The position numbers and the translations under genes are program-made. Shown here one piece after another: positions 1 through 8,003 of a DNA stretch of 37,661 bases; position 1 is the stretch's first letter; each line of letters opens with the position of its first letter. A model generated the notes under the pieces. It had not been told where the DNA came from, searched no databases, and was given only the letters and a program-made list of their open reading frames with translations. This stretch comes from Calditrichota bacterium (lineage in GTDB: Bacteria > Calditrichota > Calditrichia > RBG-13-44-9): positions 1 to 37,661 of the forward strand of contig JAJRXE010000322.1 of NCBI GenBank assembly GCA_024276455.1. The letters are read 5' to 3'.

Positions 1-826
1 CGGTGAGGTAGCTGGCAAAACGGGCCAGTTTGGCGCTTTCTTTCGGGTCGCGCAGGGTAATGAACGCCTCAAAGGAGGCGTTGTAGTTGAACAGGGCGTC
101 TTCGTACACCTCGTAGGGACCGATGACCACTTCAATTGTGTGATTCTTCAAATCCATCCAGGCCAGATCGCTGGGGTAATAGTCGTTGCTCAAAAAAGCC
201 TCGGCCCGGAGCTGCAAATAGCGTTTCAAGGTGGGGTTATCGGCATAATCCGCCGCCTCCCTTAACAACTGAGCCGCTTTGCTCAGCTGGTCGTGGTAAT
301 ATTGGGAATAGGGAATGGCTACCAAACTATCCCCTTTACGCCGGATTACCGTAAACTCCGAAGTAAAAGCTTTTTCGTCCTGGGGACGGGTTTTAATCCA
401 GCTCAGGAATTCCTCTTTGGTCATATCCTCGGGGTAAAAATTGGCTCCCAGCGGTTTGGGTGTCTCCCCGATGAACGGTTTATTATGGTCCAGCCGGTCG
501 AACGGCCCGAACATAATATTGAACAGTTCCAGGCGAAGTTTATCCAGCGGGTCTCTCGAGGTTTCCAGGCGGGCTTTAATCTCTTTATTTCGGGAGTAAA
601 CCTGATCCAGAAAAATATCGTCGATGATTTTAGAAGCGTGGTAGAGTTTCTCGACCACCTTCTGCTGACGGGCGTCCAGCAGGGATTCGTCGTACTCAAT
701 TTTTACGGGAACAAACCGGCCGATTTTTTGCTCCAGGATTTTCATCTCTTCTCCGCTTTGTTTTTGACATCCTGCCAAACCGATCGTCATGGCAAGCAGC
801 AATACCCACCAATGTTTACATTTCAT
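1..826 (-). CDS. M49 (dipeptidyl-peptidase III-like) family lipoprotein, 3' end outside window
   Basis: The reading frame is open from ATG at 826 to the window edge, about 275 codons, so the C-terminus is missing. The N-terminus is a lipoprotein signal (hydrophobic stretch ending GLAGC, Cys about residue 20), so the protein should be anchored to a membrane outside the cytoplasm. Near the truncated end the sequence reads VIGPYEVYEDALFNYNASF, which resembles the conserved segment before the zinc site in bacterial M49 peptidase homologues. The HExxGH-type zinc motif itself would lie beyond the window, so catalytic competence cannot be judged. The start is supported by an AAGGAG-like site about 8 nt upstream. 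The gene lies 124 bp downstream of the metal-transporter permease on the same strand and may share its transcript. Family assignment is from recalled motif similarity. Confidence 0.72.
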   Translation of the reverse strand, partial: MKCKHWWVLLLAMTIGLAGCQKQSGEEMKILEQKIGRFVPVKIEYDESLLDARQQKVVEKLYHASKIIDDIFLDQVYSRNKEIKARLETSRDPLDKLRLELFNIMFGPFDRLDHNKPFIGETPKPLGANFYPEDMTKEEFLSWIKTRPQDEKAFTSEFTVIRRKGDSLVAIPYSQYYHDQLSKAAQLLREAADYADNPTLKRYLQLRAEAFLSNDYYPSDLAWMDLKNHTIEVVIGPYEVYEDALFNYNASFEAFITLRDPKESAKLARFASYLT

Positions 827-950
827 GAACGGCACTCCTTCTATTTTAATTGAATTCAGCATGGCTTCCGGCTTTGCCACGCTTCAAATTTACACACTTC
901 CGGAGAGAATGGGAATCATTTAATTTAAAATGGAATTTTTCCTTCTCATT

Positions 951-2267
951 TCAGGAGCGGCCGTATTTCTCTTCCCACCAGTTCCGCCAGGCTTGCAGGG
1001 CGGCCCGGTTCTCGCCCGGCCCCTTGAGGGCATCATACCCAAAGTTCTGACCGGCGGAAAGAGTGGTTAAGATTTCCAGCGCTTTCTGGCGGATGAAGGG
1101 AATCCGGCAGGATTCCAGCAGGTCAATTAAATGGAGCGCCCCCAATTTCTGATCCACTTCCACCAGCCGCTTCAGGACTTCGAACTGCTGGTAAGGATTG
1201 TCCAAACGATGAAACACTTTATCTAACTCTGCCACGGTGTGAATATTGCCCAACATCTCTTTTAATTCAGCGTCGGTAACCGTTAGCATTTTCCGGGAAT
1301 CCGTTTGTTCCGCCACGGCAAGAGCCGCTTCCTCCTTGGAGTGCGAATGGGTTCGAAAGGCTCTTCCCAGGCTAAAAAATGCGCCCATGGTTAAAAGGAA
1401 AACAGCGAAACCGATTCCCAGATTCCGAAAGGCGATTGCTTTGCGAGGGGCCCGCACCACGTAAAGCACCAGCGAAAGCAGCAACAGCACCAGCCCGTAA
1501 GTGGACACCACCGTGGGACCACTGGGCAGATCGGCCACGTACGAAACATAGAGTCCCACCATGGAAACAATGGTGCCCATGGTCCAGCCAATGACCAGTT
1601 GCAACCAGAGTTTGTCCGTGAGCATGATGGTAGCAATGGCGGGTACAACCAGAAAGACAAACACCAACAGCACCCCGGCGGTGCGCACCGAATGGGTAAT
1701 CACAATGCCGAAAGAAGCGTAAAACAGGAAATCCCACAATCGGACATTAATCCCCTGGCGATAGGCCATTTCGGGGTGGTTGGAGATAAGCAGGAATTTC
1801 TCTCGGAAAAAGAAATGAAAAGCTCCCACCAGCGCATAGACCACCGCCGCCGTCAGAATGGTTTCCCAGCGAACCCAGAGAATGCTTCCGGTCATGATTT
1901 CTTTGATGTGTTCCGCGCCGTGGGGTGCCCGGTCAATCACCAGAATGGCCAGGGCGGCGGCCAGGGCGTACACCAGGCCAATGACCGCCTCCTGAGGAAT
2001 CTTTTCGTTACGAATCCGGGAAACGGAAAAAATTGCCGCTCCAATCAGGGTAAACCCCAGCGAGAACCAGTAGGCGCCCGGACTGGTGGGATTAATTCCA
2101 AACAAAAAGGCAAAGGTAGTACCGAGAGCGGCAATCTGAGCCAGTGCCAGATCTACAAAGATGACCTTGCGTTTAATGACATGAATACCCAGGTAGGAAT
2201 GAATGCCGACCAGCACCAGGCATTCGGCGAAGGCCGGCAGCATGATTTCAGTCATGTTCACGTTCAT
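951..2267 (-). CDS. ABC-3 family metal (Zn/Mn) transporter permease with C-terminal helical extension
   Basis: This is the membrane subunit of a zinc/manganese ABC importer (ZnuB/MntB/TroC-like). The first ~285 residues hold eight or nine hydrophobic segments. They also hold the family's conserved stretches, such as FVDLALAQIAALG near the start and GVLLVFVFLVVPA in the second half. Family members are usually 260-300 residues. This protein is 438, and the extra ~110 residues (from about DAELKEMLGNIHTV) are soluble, alpha-helical and HEAT-like in appearance. The ATG at 2267 is preferred over an upstream in-frame TTG at 2285, because GGGGAG sits 8 nt before the ATG. The gene lies 75 bp downstream of the binding-protein gene. 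The cytoplasmic ATPase partner is not encoded next to it. Confidence 0.88.
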   Translation of the reverse strand: MNVNMTEIMLPAFAECLVLVGIHSYLGIHVIKRKVIFVDLALAQIAALGTTFAFLFGINPTSPGAYWFSLGFTLIGAAIFSVSRIRNEKIPQEAVIGLVYALAAALAILVIDRAPHGAEHIKEIMTGSILWVRWETILTAAVVYALVGAFHFFFREKFLLISNHPEMAYRQGINVRLWDFLFYASFGIVITHSVRTAGVLLVFVFLVVPAIATIMLTDKLWLQLVIGWTMGTIVSMVGLYVSYVADLPSGPTVVSTYGLVLLLLSLVLYVVRAPRKAIAFRNLGIGFAVFLLTMGAFFSLGRAFRTHSHSKEEAALAVAEQTDSRKMLTVTDAELKEMLGNIHTVAELDKVFHRLDNPYQQFEVLKRLVEVDQKLGALHLIDLLESCRIPFIRQKALEILTTLSAGQNFGYDALKGPGENRAALQAWRNWWEEKYGRS

Positions 2268-2342
2268 TTTGCGTTCTCCCCGCAATACATTGAATTGTAA
2301 CGGTAGTTCCGTTGCCTGTGAAAAGGTCGATCGGTTTCAGAT

Positions 2343-3392
2343 CTACGACACGGATTCTACCTCGTTAAAGGCAGCTTTTATATGAGAAATCCAGTAATCG
2401 ATTAACTGGAAGTAGTTTTTGACTTCCGGGACGCCGCCCACCGAAAGCGGCACAATAACCGCCTTTCCCCCGATCTTCTCGGCAATCTCGCGGACTTTGC
2501 GCTCGTCGAAATAATTGGCCGCCAGAATTACTTTTACATGATATTGCCGCATTTTCTGAATCAGTTCTTCCACATGGCGGGGCGAAGGCGGAATCCCCGG
2601 CTTCGGCTCCACGTAACCGATGATGTCTAACCCAAACAATTGCTGGAAATACGCCCAATTTTTATGATACGCCACCAGTTTTTTTCCTCGCAACGGCAAC
2701 ATTTCTTTCATCCAACCGCCCAAATAATCAATTAATTTTTTCCCCTGAAACGTCTGGGATTGGAGAAAGGGAATGAGTTGATTGGAAAGAGCCAGACGGG
2801 TTAACATGTCTCCGCCCAGAATCTGCACCAGTTTTTCGCCGAACAGGCGGTTGTCTATTTCCTGCTTAAACTGTTTCAAACGAGCCTGGAAAAGATCGCA
2901 ATCCTGCGGGGCTACTTTGCAGAGGCCAATGGTAATGTTCTCGGCAATAATTTTAGCGTTAAGGGGACTGGTGTGGATGTGCGGATTACCGTAAATGTGC
3001 ACATCGCCCTGACTGCGATCCATGGTGGTGGGCACTTCCAGCATTTTTACCCCATCCGCTACCGCCACGTAGCCAGGCTGACCACTCCGGATTTTGGGAT
3101 TACGCGATTTGTCCACCAGAGTGGGCGCCCAGAGTTCCAGATCCAGGCCGGTTTCCACAAACAAATCAGCGTTGCTCAACCAGACGGCAAAACTGGGTTT
3201 GGGTTTCACAAAATGGGCGTCCTGGTCGCCCTGCACAATGGCTTTTACCTCCACTTTGTCGCCACCAATGTACTTGGCAATATCGGCGTAAACGGTCAGG
3301 GTGGTAACCACCCGGATTTTCGATGCCGCAAACAGGGTGAACGTCAGGGTTACCCAAAGCACTAAAACCAACCAAAACCGATATATTTTCAT
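2343..3392 (-). CDS. Metal ABC transporter substrate-binding protein (ZnuA/TroA-like)
   Basis: This is a periplasmic metal-capture protein of the cluster A-I / ZnuA family (349 aa). An N-terminal signal peptide (residues ~1-23, ending FAA) is followed by the mature start KIRVVTTLTVYADIAKYIGG, typical of the family. Candidate metal ligands are His in GDQDAHF, one or more His in the GNPHIHTSP segment, His in VAYHKNW, and Asp/Glu in AANYFDE. The long His-rich loop seen in many zinc-specific ZnuA proteins is absent, so the metal (Zn, Mn or Fe) cannot be fixed from sequence. An AAAGGAG site lies 8 nt upstream of the ATG. The upstream outer-membrane protein gene ends 20 bp away and the permease follows 75 bp later, consistent with one operon. 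Confidence 0.9.
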   Translation of the reverse strand: MKIYRFWLVLVLWVTLTFTLFAASKIRVVTTLTVYADIAKYIGGDKVEVKAIVQGDQDAHFVKPKPSFAVWLSNADLFVETGLDLELWAPTLVDKSRNPKIRSGQPGYVAVADGVKMLEVPTTMDRSQGDVHIYGNPHIHTSPLNAKIIAENITIGLCKVAPQDCDLFQARLKQFKQEIDNRLFGEKLVQILGGDMLTRLALSNQLIPFLQSQTFQGKKLIDYLGGWMKEMLPLRGKKLVAYHKNWAYFQQLFGLDIIGYVEPKPGIPPSPRHVEELIQKMRQYHVKVILAANYFDERKVREIAEKIGGKAVIVPLSVGGVPEVKNYFQLIDYWISHIKAAFNEVESVS

Positions 3393-3412
3393 GATCTCAC
3401 TCCTTTCACTGT

Positions 3413-4669
3413 TTAGTAACGTTCGTGTTTATGGGGACCGACCGCCCAGTCAATCTGCAGCGTCAGGCGATTGTCTGTGGCGTCCAGATTGTAACCTGCC
3501 TGGTGCTGGTATTCCAGGCGAAGCAGCACAAATTCACTCTGCCAGAATGTTAAATAAGGCACCACCTGCCAGGTGAGTTGATTGGCGTTGTCCGGTACGG
3601 GAGGTTGCGCCACGTCCACCCGCACCCCGCCGATGAACTGACGGGAGAACCGGTAATCCAGGTAGGTGTACCCTCCCAACGCCTTGATCCGGTCGCTGCC
3701 ATTCAGATCTTTGTTCAAGTAGAACAGCTCGGTGCGCCAGGTAATGCCGCGGTAAAGAGCCTGATTAACCGGCGACCAGGAAAGGGTGAAATCCAGCCCA
3801 CCCAGGTAGGTCCAGCGGTGGTCAGCGGAAAAGGTGAACCCCAGAGAATCGTTGGTACCGGCCAATCCGGTGACTCCCCATTCAAAATAGGTGTCGCGAC
3901 TCAGATCGTAGTAATTTTTCCAGTGCAGGAGGGTGGCTGGCAAGCCAAAATTCTCTCCGCTAAACAACTGTGCGTTCTGGGAATTGGTAATTTCCAGGGT
4001 CAGTTCGTTGGCATGAGCCGTGAAGGAGGGCATCAGCCAGTTCACCGAAACACCAACCTGATTTAATCCCTCTTCGCCCATGTAAAGTTGAATGGGCAGT
4101 GGGAAAGCGCTTTGGTCCAGGGCATGCTGGTGCCAGCGATTGATGACTCCGAACTGCTGGCGGAATTTTCCGGCGGTAAGATTAATACGGGGCAGCACAT
4201 TAACCCAGGTAACATAGGCCTCGCCGACACCCACACCGTCTGCACCAAACTCGATGGCTACCTTCGCGAAACTAAAAGGGTCGAGGTTGGATTGAATGTG
4301 TAATCCCAGTACCCGGAAGAGAAAACCGCTGCGAGCTTCGTCGGTGTAATGGGGACTCTCAATTAAATAGCGGGTTAACATGTCCCCGGTCACACTGATT
4401 TCGGGATTGAGGGCCTGCAAACTGCGGGCACCCTCCCGAAAGGTTTTGGTTACCTTCCGTTCTTCCTTTTGCTGGGCCGCTTCCAGCGCCGCCCGTTGCA
4501 ACTGTTCAATCTCTTGCTTTGCTGACTCCCGGGAAAGCTGATCCACCTGCTGTTTCAATTCCTGAACCATTTTTTGCAGCGAATCCACCCGGGCTGTAAC
4601 CGCCTCTTCCTGGCCGGACACAGATCCAATACCCACCAATAGAATTATTAGCATGGTTAACCGCTTCAT
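3413..4669 (-). CDS. Outer-membrane beta-barrel (porin-like) protein with N-terminal coiled coil
   Basis: This is a predicted outer-membrane channel of 418 residues. It has a signal peptide (ending SVSGQ), then a heptad-rich segment (about residues 28-65: SLQKMVQELKQQVDQL and onward). A long region of alternating hydrophobic/aromatic strands follows (for example NLTAGKFRQQFGVINRW, YFEWGVTGLAGTNDS, FVLLRLEYQHQAGYN), as expected of a barrel. The coiled coil could contact the cell wall, as in SLH- or OmpM-type porins, but no SLH domain is seen. The ATG at 4669 is chosen over GTG at 4675 because AGGAGG lies 9 nt before the ATG and only 3 nt before the GTG. Immediate linkage to the metal-binding protein suggests a role in metal passage across the outer membrane; that role is inference. 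Confidence 0.75.
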   Translation of the reverse strand: MKRLTMLIILLVGIGSVSGQEEAVTARVDSLQKMVQELKQQVDQLSRESAKQEIEQLQRAALEAAQQKEERKVTKTFREGARSLQALNPEISVTGDMLTRYLIESPHYTDEARSGFLFRVLGLHIQSNLDPFSFAKVAIEFGADGVGVGEAYVTWVNVLPRINLTAGKFRQQFGVINRWHQHALDQSAFPLPIQLYMGEEGLNQVGVSVNWLMPSFTAHANELTLEITNSQNAQLFSGENFGLPATLLHWKNYYDLSRDTYFEWGVTGLAGTNDSLGFTFSADHRWTYLGGLDFTLSWSPVNQALYRGITWRTELFYLNKDLNGSDRIKALGGYTYLDYRFSRQFIGGVRVDVAQPPVPDNANQLTWQVVPYLTFWQSEFVLLRLEYQHQAGYNLDATDNRLTLQIDWAVGPHKHERY

Positions 4670-4734
4670 GAACACACTCCTCCTGTTTGGTTGAATAAAA
4701 GCCCGTCAATTTGAACTTTTGTGATTTGGGGAGG

Positions 4735-5016
4735 TTATTTTTGCGGAGGAGCGCGGTTGAAACGGGTGATGAAATGAGGTTGAGGGGCAAGAAACTTTTC
4801 GAAGGAATGAAACGGGGTAATTTGAGGTAGGTTAAAAGCAAAAAGGAACCAAACGACGACTACGAAAGCAGCGGAAAGCACCAGATTGAGTAAATAAACC
4901 GGACAATGAGGGCTCTCGGTAATTTTGGGAGAATGGTTGTGAAAGAAGGGATTCCCGATTAACACAAACAGGAAAAAGAGCAGCAGTAGTAAAATTTTGA
5001 AACGTCGGGAAATCAA
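4735..5016 (-). CDS. Small two-helix membrane protein with His/Cys-containing loop
   Basis: This 93-residue protein has two hydrophobic segments (about residues 8-23 and 43-61). Between them is a loop with HNHSPKITESPHCP, which could bind a metal. It resembles, in layout only, the short His/Cys proteins (DUF2946-like) often found beside metal transport genes. The start is a TTG at 5016, supported by an AGGGGGAAG site a few bases upstream. No ATG in this frame precedes the first hydrophobic segment. It is the first gene of the apparent metal-uptake operon, 65 bp upstream of the barrel protein. The function is unknown, and the short length leaves some doubt that it is translated. Confidence 0.6.
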   Translation of the reverse strand: MISRRFKILLLLLFFLFVLIGNPFFHNHSPKITESPHCPVYLLNLVLSAAFVVVVWFLFAFNLPQITPFHSFEKFLAPQPHFITRFNRAPPQK

Positions 5017-5051
5017 AGAAACTTCCCCCTTTCTGCGAACATTTTACATTC

Positions 5052-5081
5052 CAAAATTAACAATCTAGATTAAAATTGCAA
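5052..5081 (-). promoter_or_regulatory. Candidate Bacteroidetes-type promoter upstream of the metal-uptake cluster
   Basis: On the minus strand a TTG (5079-5081) is followed after 19 bp by TAATTTTG (5052-5059). This fits the TTTG-N19-TAnnTTTG pattern known for Bacteroidetes primary sigma factors. It lies ~35 bp upstream of the 93-residue gene. A perfect AATCTAGATT palindrome lies between the two elements and could be an operator, but the region is AT-rich and chance matches are likely. Confidence 0.35.
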
Positions 5082-5170
5082 TAAATTTGATGATTTGTTT
5101 GTGAAAAAGTTCCGGTGGGTCGATTTTTTTCAATTTTGCAATGTCGGGTAAGACGAGGCAAGAGATTGGG

Positions 5171-5241
5171 AAACGCCCTTAAGGGCGTTTTGGCGCAAGG
5201 GGGTTAACCCCCTTTCGGCGGAAGGCCGTTAACGGCCTTCC
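5171..5241. repeat. Array of three TTAA-centred perfect palindromes, 25 bp period
   Basis: Three perfect inverted repeats occur in tandem: 5171-5190 (20 bp, arms AAACGCCC), 5197-5214 (18 bp, arms AAGGGGG) and 5220-5241 (22 bp, arms GGAAGGCC). Each is centred on TTAA. The centres fall at 5180/81, 5205/06 and 5230/31, exactly 25 bp apart. The arm sequences differ from one palindrome to the next, so this is not a simple tandem duplication. The array lies just beyond the thyX stop codon and would form three consecutive hairpins in its 3' untranslated RNA. There is no T-run, so it is not a standard terminator. Confidence 0.85.
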
Positions 5242-5261
5242 CGCCGCCCTGCCGTACCTTT

Positions 5262-6194
5262 TTACTCTTCCTCTTTCCAGGGCGGCTGAATCCCCAGCCG
5301 GGCCAGCTTTTCCTCAAATTCCAGACGCTCCCGATTGCGCACCAGGCGTCCATCCCGGCGTTTCAGCCAGCCGAATTCTTCCGCTAATTTCACACACTCC
5401 TCCCACTTATCCTGCACAATCTTGCTCAACAATTCCAGCTCCAGACGGGAAAAACTCTCTGCCTGCAGCTGGTAATCCAGAAACGCCTCCCAGGTAAGGG
5501 GATACCAGCGCCGCACAATCTCGTGACCAATAATATTGGCATACTGGCGGATTTCCCACTGGGCGTTGGGTTCCATGCGCAGTTTCAGGAAATGAAGCAG
5601 GTTGTGGAGGTCAATTTTCCAGTAAGCTTCCGTGTAGGTGGCCAGCGGAAGGTCTTTGCGTGCCTGTTCCCGGGCGATCCCGGCCTGGAGACGTTCCTCG
5701 TACACCTCGCGGGCCAGGCTCTGCAATTGCGCCTCCCGCTCGGTAAAGTGGGCTCCCTGCTCAGGAGGTAGTTTTCCCTCGCTACCCTGCCGGTTTCCTG
5801 TCGCCTGCAACCGCCACTCTCCCGGCGCCGTCGTGTAAGCTGCATCAATGGCAATGGAATATCTTGTCGAGTACTCATTAATGGAAGCCGTTCTGTGGCG
5901 CACCCACTGCCTCCAGGTGTCCATAGGAACCCGCACATGCAGTTTAAGCTCGCACATTTCAAACGGGGTGGTATGCTGGTGACGCATCAGGTAACGAATC
6001 AGTCCCCGGTCTTCATGCACTTTTTTGGTCCCTTTCCCGTAGGACACCCGGGCCGCCTGTACCACCGCTTGATCGGAACCCAGGTAATCAATTACCCGGA
6101 CGAATCCGTCGTCCAGTACTTTAAACGGTACACCCAGAATCTCGTCCAATTCGGGAACCGAAATCCGGGAGAGTTTCTCGAATTTTTCCGCCAC
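5262..6194 (-). CDS. thyX: FAD-dependent thymidylate synthase ThyX
   Basis: ThyX makes dTMP from dUMP using methylene-tetrahydrofolate, with FAD and NADPH as hydride source, in the cytoplasm. The diagnostic ThyX motif RHRTASINEYSTRYS is at residues 99-113, and HQHTTPFEM (72-80) is a second conserved block. At 310 residues it is longer than many ThyX proteins (220-260). A low-complexity insert (around GNRQGSEGKLPPEQG, residues ~130-150) and a charged C-terminal tail account for the extra length. The start is a GTG at 6194 with AAAGGG 6 nt upstream; no better start is visible. It appears to be a single-gene unit, 105 bp downstream of the beta-propeller gene. No thyA is present in the window. 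Confidence 0.96.
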   Translation of the reverse strand: MAEKFEKLSRISVPELDEILGVPFKVLDDGFVRVIDYLGSDQAVVQAARVSYGKGTKKVHEDRGLIRYLMRHQHTTPFEMCELKLHVRVPMDTWRQWVRHRTASINEYSTRYSIAIDAAYTTAPGEWRLQATGNRQGSEGKLPPEQGAHFTEREAQLQSLAREVYEERLQAGIAREQARKDLPLATYTEAYWKIDLHNLLHFLKLRMEPNAQWEIRQYANIIGHEIVRRWYPLTWEAFLDYQLQAESFSRLELELLSKIVQDKWEECVKLAEEFGWLKRRDGRLVRNRERLEFEEKLARLGIQPPWKEEE

Positions 6195-6299
6195 AATTTT
6201 CCCTTTGTTTTTTCCCTTCCGGGCGGAAATTTAACCACGGAGACCCTCGTTTACAAGTCTTTCCCGATTGAGCCCGGTAAGAGGTTCCCCGGGACCTGC

Positions 6300-7355
6300 T
6301 TATTTAGCCAGGAATTGTAACGGCGTGTACCCCAACCCATCCGGTTGTTTACCGGTGGGCAGATAATTCACCACTTCCCAGCGGGTTAAATCAATCACGG
6401 CCACCGCATCGGCATTGCTGTTGGCCACATAAGCTACTTTCCCCGAGGGGTGAATTAAAATACCGATGGGAACCGGACTCTCACCAAACACATCGCGGAA
6501 AAGTCGGTTGTCTTTGTCACCTCTGGCAGCCAGCTTCATTGGAATCCGATGAATCAGCTGGCGGGTTGCCACCTGAATAGCCGCCACGTCACCGGATTTA
6601 GGACAACTGACCAGCGCCCATTGCCCGTCCGGGGTAAACTGCAGTCGGATGGGGAATCCTGGACAGGGAATGCTCCTGACTACTTTCAAGTCGTTCACCC
6701 GAATAATGCTAATGGTATCCTCTGCTCGATTGGTAACCCACACTTCCTTCCCATCCGGGGTAATGGCCAACCCCTCGGCTCCTTTTCCCGTTTTAATAAT
6801 CTTTTTAACCGTACCGGAAACCAGATCAATCACGCTAACCGAACCGGAACGAATATTAGCCACGAAAGCCAGACGGGCATCGGGCGTTAGCACCACCATA
6901 TGACTGACCTCCTGCTGCGTATCGAGGGCTTTCTCCACCATTTTTCGTTTCACATCCACAATCAGGAGGGCTTTATGGGATTCTGCCGTAACCAGCAAAT
7001 GCCGACCGTCGGGAAAAAACACCAGGCCGTGCGGTTTGCTGTACTTGCCAAGATCTATTTGAACGATCCTTTCTTTCTTTTCCAGATCAATCACGGTTAA
7101 AGAAGCACCGGGATTATGTTCCACATAATTACTCACCACCGCCAATTTTCCATTCGGCGAAACCGCCACTTCGTGGGGATTCGTCCCGGCGGAAAAGGTG
7201 AGCACCGCCTTTCCAGTACGCAGATCCAGCAGGGCGCCGTTTGCCTCGGATTTGTTCAGCACAATCAGCGTTCCCTCAGAGGAATTTCCCTCCGGTTGGC
7301 CCGCCAGAATCACCGCGATGCAAAGAAAAAAAATCAGCCCGAGTACCTTTCTCAT
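6300..7355 (-). CDS. Exported YVTN/YncE-like beta-propeller protein
   Basis: This 351-residue protein has an N-terminal signal peptide (about 1-19, ending ILAGQ). Roughly seven 40-residue YVTN-type repeats follow, seen as recurring units such as VAVSPNGKLAVVSNY, LVFFPDGRHLLVTAE, LAITPDGKEVWVTNR and ILIHPSGKVAYVANS, each followed by a VIDL-type strand. These fold as a beta-propeller, usually in the periplasm or on the surface. No catalytic residues are recognisable, and such proteins mostly bind partners or ligands. The ATG at 7355 is preceded by AAGGGGG at 5 nt. It is the first gene of its strand here and lies divergent from the ferredoxin gene. The specific function is unknown. Confidence 0.85.
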   Translation of the reverse strand: MRKVLGLIFFLCIAVILAGQPEGNSSEGTLIVLNKSEANGALLDLRTGKAVLTFSAGTNPHEVAVSPNGKLAVVSNYVEHNPGASLTVIDLEKKERIVQIDLGKYSKPHGLVFFPDGRHLLVTAESHKALLIVDVKRKMVEKALDTQQEVSHMVVLTPDARLAFVANIRSGSVSVIDLVSGTVKKIIKTGKGAEGLAITPDGKEVWVTNRAEDTISIIRVNDLKVVRSIPCPGFPIRLQFTPDGQWALVSCPKSGDVAAIQVATRQLIHRIPMKLAARGDKDNRLFRDVFGESPVPIGILIHPSGKVAYVANSNADAVAVIDLTRWEVVNYLPTGKQPDGLGYTPLQFLAK

Positions 7356-7599
7356 GTTAACCCCCTTGGTTAGTTGCTGGTTGTTTTTCTTCTGGATTAA
7401 AATTTTTCCTTAAGCTTTTTGTAATGAGATTTATTCCCAAATAAAAGTAAAAAATGGCCTTCGGACAAGAAAATTTTCTCCGATTTTGAAAAAATTTTGC
7501 CATCCTACGATATTTTTGAAAAAAGCAAAATTTTACTTGCGTTCCGCCCCTCCCTCTCTTTATTCTTTTCCCGGGATATTTAGACGAAAAGGAGTAGCA

Positions 7600-7929
7600 A
7601 TGACATACATTATTACTCAACCCTGCGAAGGTGTCTGCAATACCAGTTGCGTGGAAGTGTGCCCGGTGGACTGTATTTACCCACCCCCAGGATTCACTTT
7701 AAGTCCAGAGGACAAAGCCCGAATGAAAACCCAGGGTGCGATGCTTTACATTCATCCGGAAGAATGCATCGATTGTGGGGCTTGTGAGCCGGAATGCCCG
7801 GTGAATGCCATTTTTCCCGATGACGAAGTGCCCGAAAAGTGGAAGGAGTACATAGCGATTAATTACCAGCGCTTCGGCCTTCCCCTGCCGGACGATCGCG
7901 ACCCCGAGGAAGATTTCTTCGAATTTTAA
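7600..7929 (+). CDS. Seven/eight-iron bacterial ferredoxin
   Basis: This is a small cytoplasmic electron carrier of 109 residues. The first cluster region has C9, C13, C17, C21 and C25 (QPCEGVCNTSCVEVCPVDC). The second is ECIDCGACEPECPVNAIF, with the classic CxxCxxCxxxCP spacing. The Asp/Glu-rich C-terminus (DDRDPEEDFFEF) and the YIITQPC start match the 7Fe/8Fe ferredoxins of thermophiles and actinobacteria (FdxA-like). The start at 7600 is set by AAAGGAG 5 nt upstream, and the frame is open further upstream without an RBS. A strong terminator follows. The next gene, convergent, is a flavoprotein of the ferredoxin-NADP reductase type, a plausible partner. Confidence 0.93.
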   Translation: MTYIITQPCEGVCNTSCVEVCPVDCIYPPPGFTLSPEDKARMKTQGAMLYIHPEECIDCGACEPECPVNAIFPDDEVPEKWKEYIAINYQRFGLPLPDDRDPEEDFFEF

Positions 7930-7950
7930 TTGCCTCCTCAAACGAAGCAC

Positions 7951-7986
7951 AGCCCCTCCACATTCGAACTTACGGAGGGGCTTTTT
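7951..7986 (+). terminator. Rho-independent terminator of the ferredoxin gene
   Basis: A perfect 9-bp stem (AGCCCCTCC at 7951-7959 with GGAGGGGCT at 7974-7982), a 14-nt loop and a following T-run begin 21 bp after the ferredoxin stop codon. On the opposite strand there is no T-run, so it terminates plus-strand transcripts only. Confidence 0.92.
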
Positions 7987-8003
7987 AATTGGAATCGGAC
8001 GCC

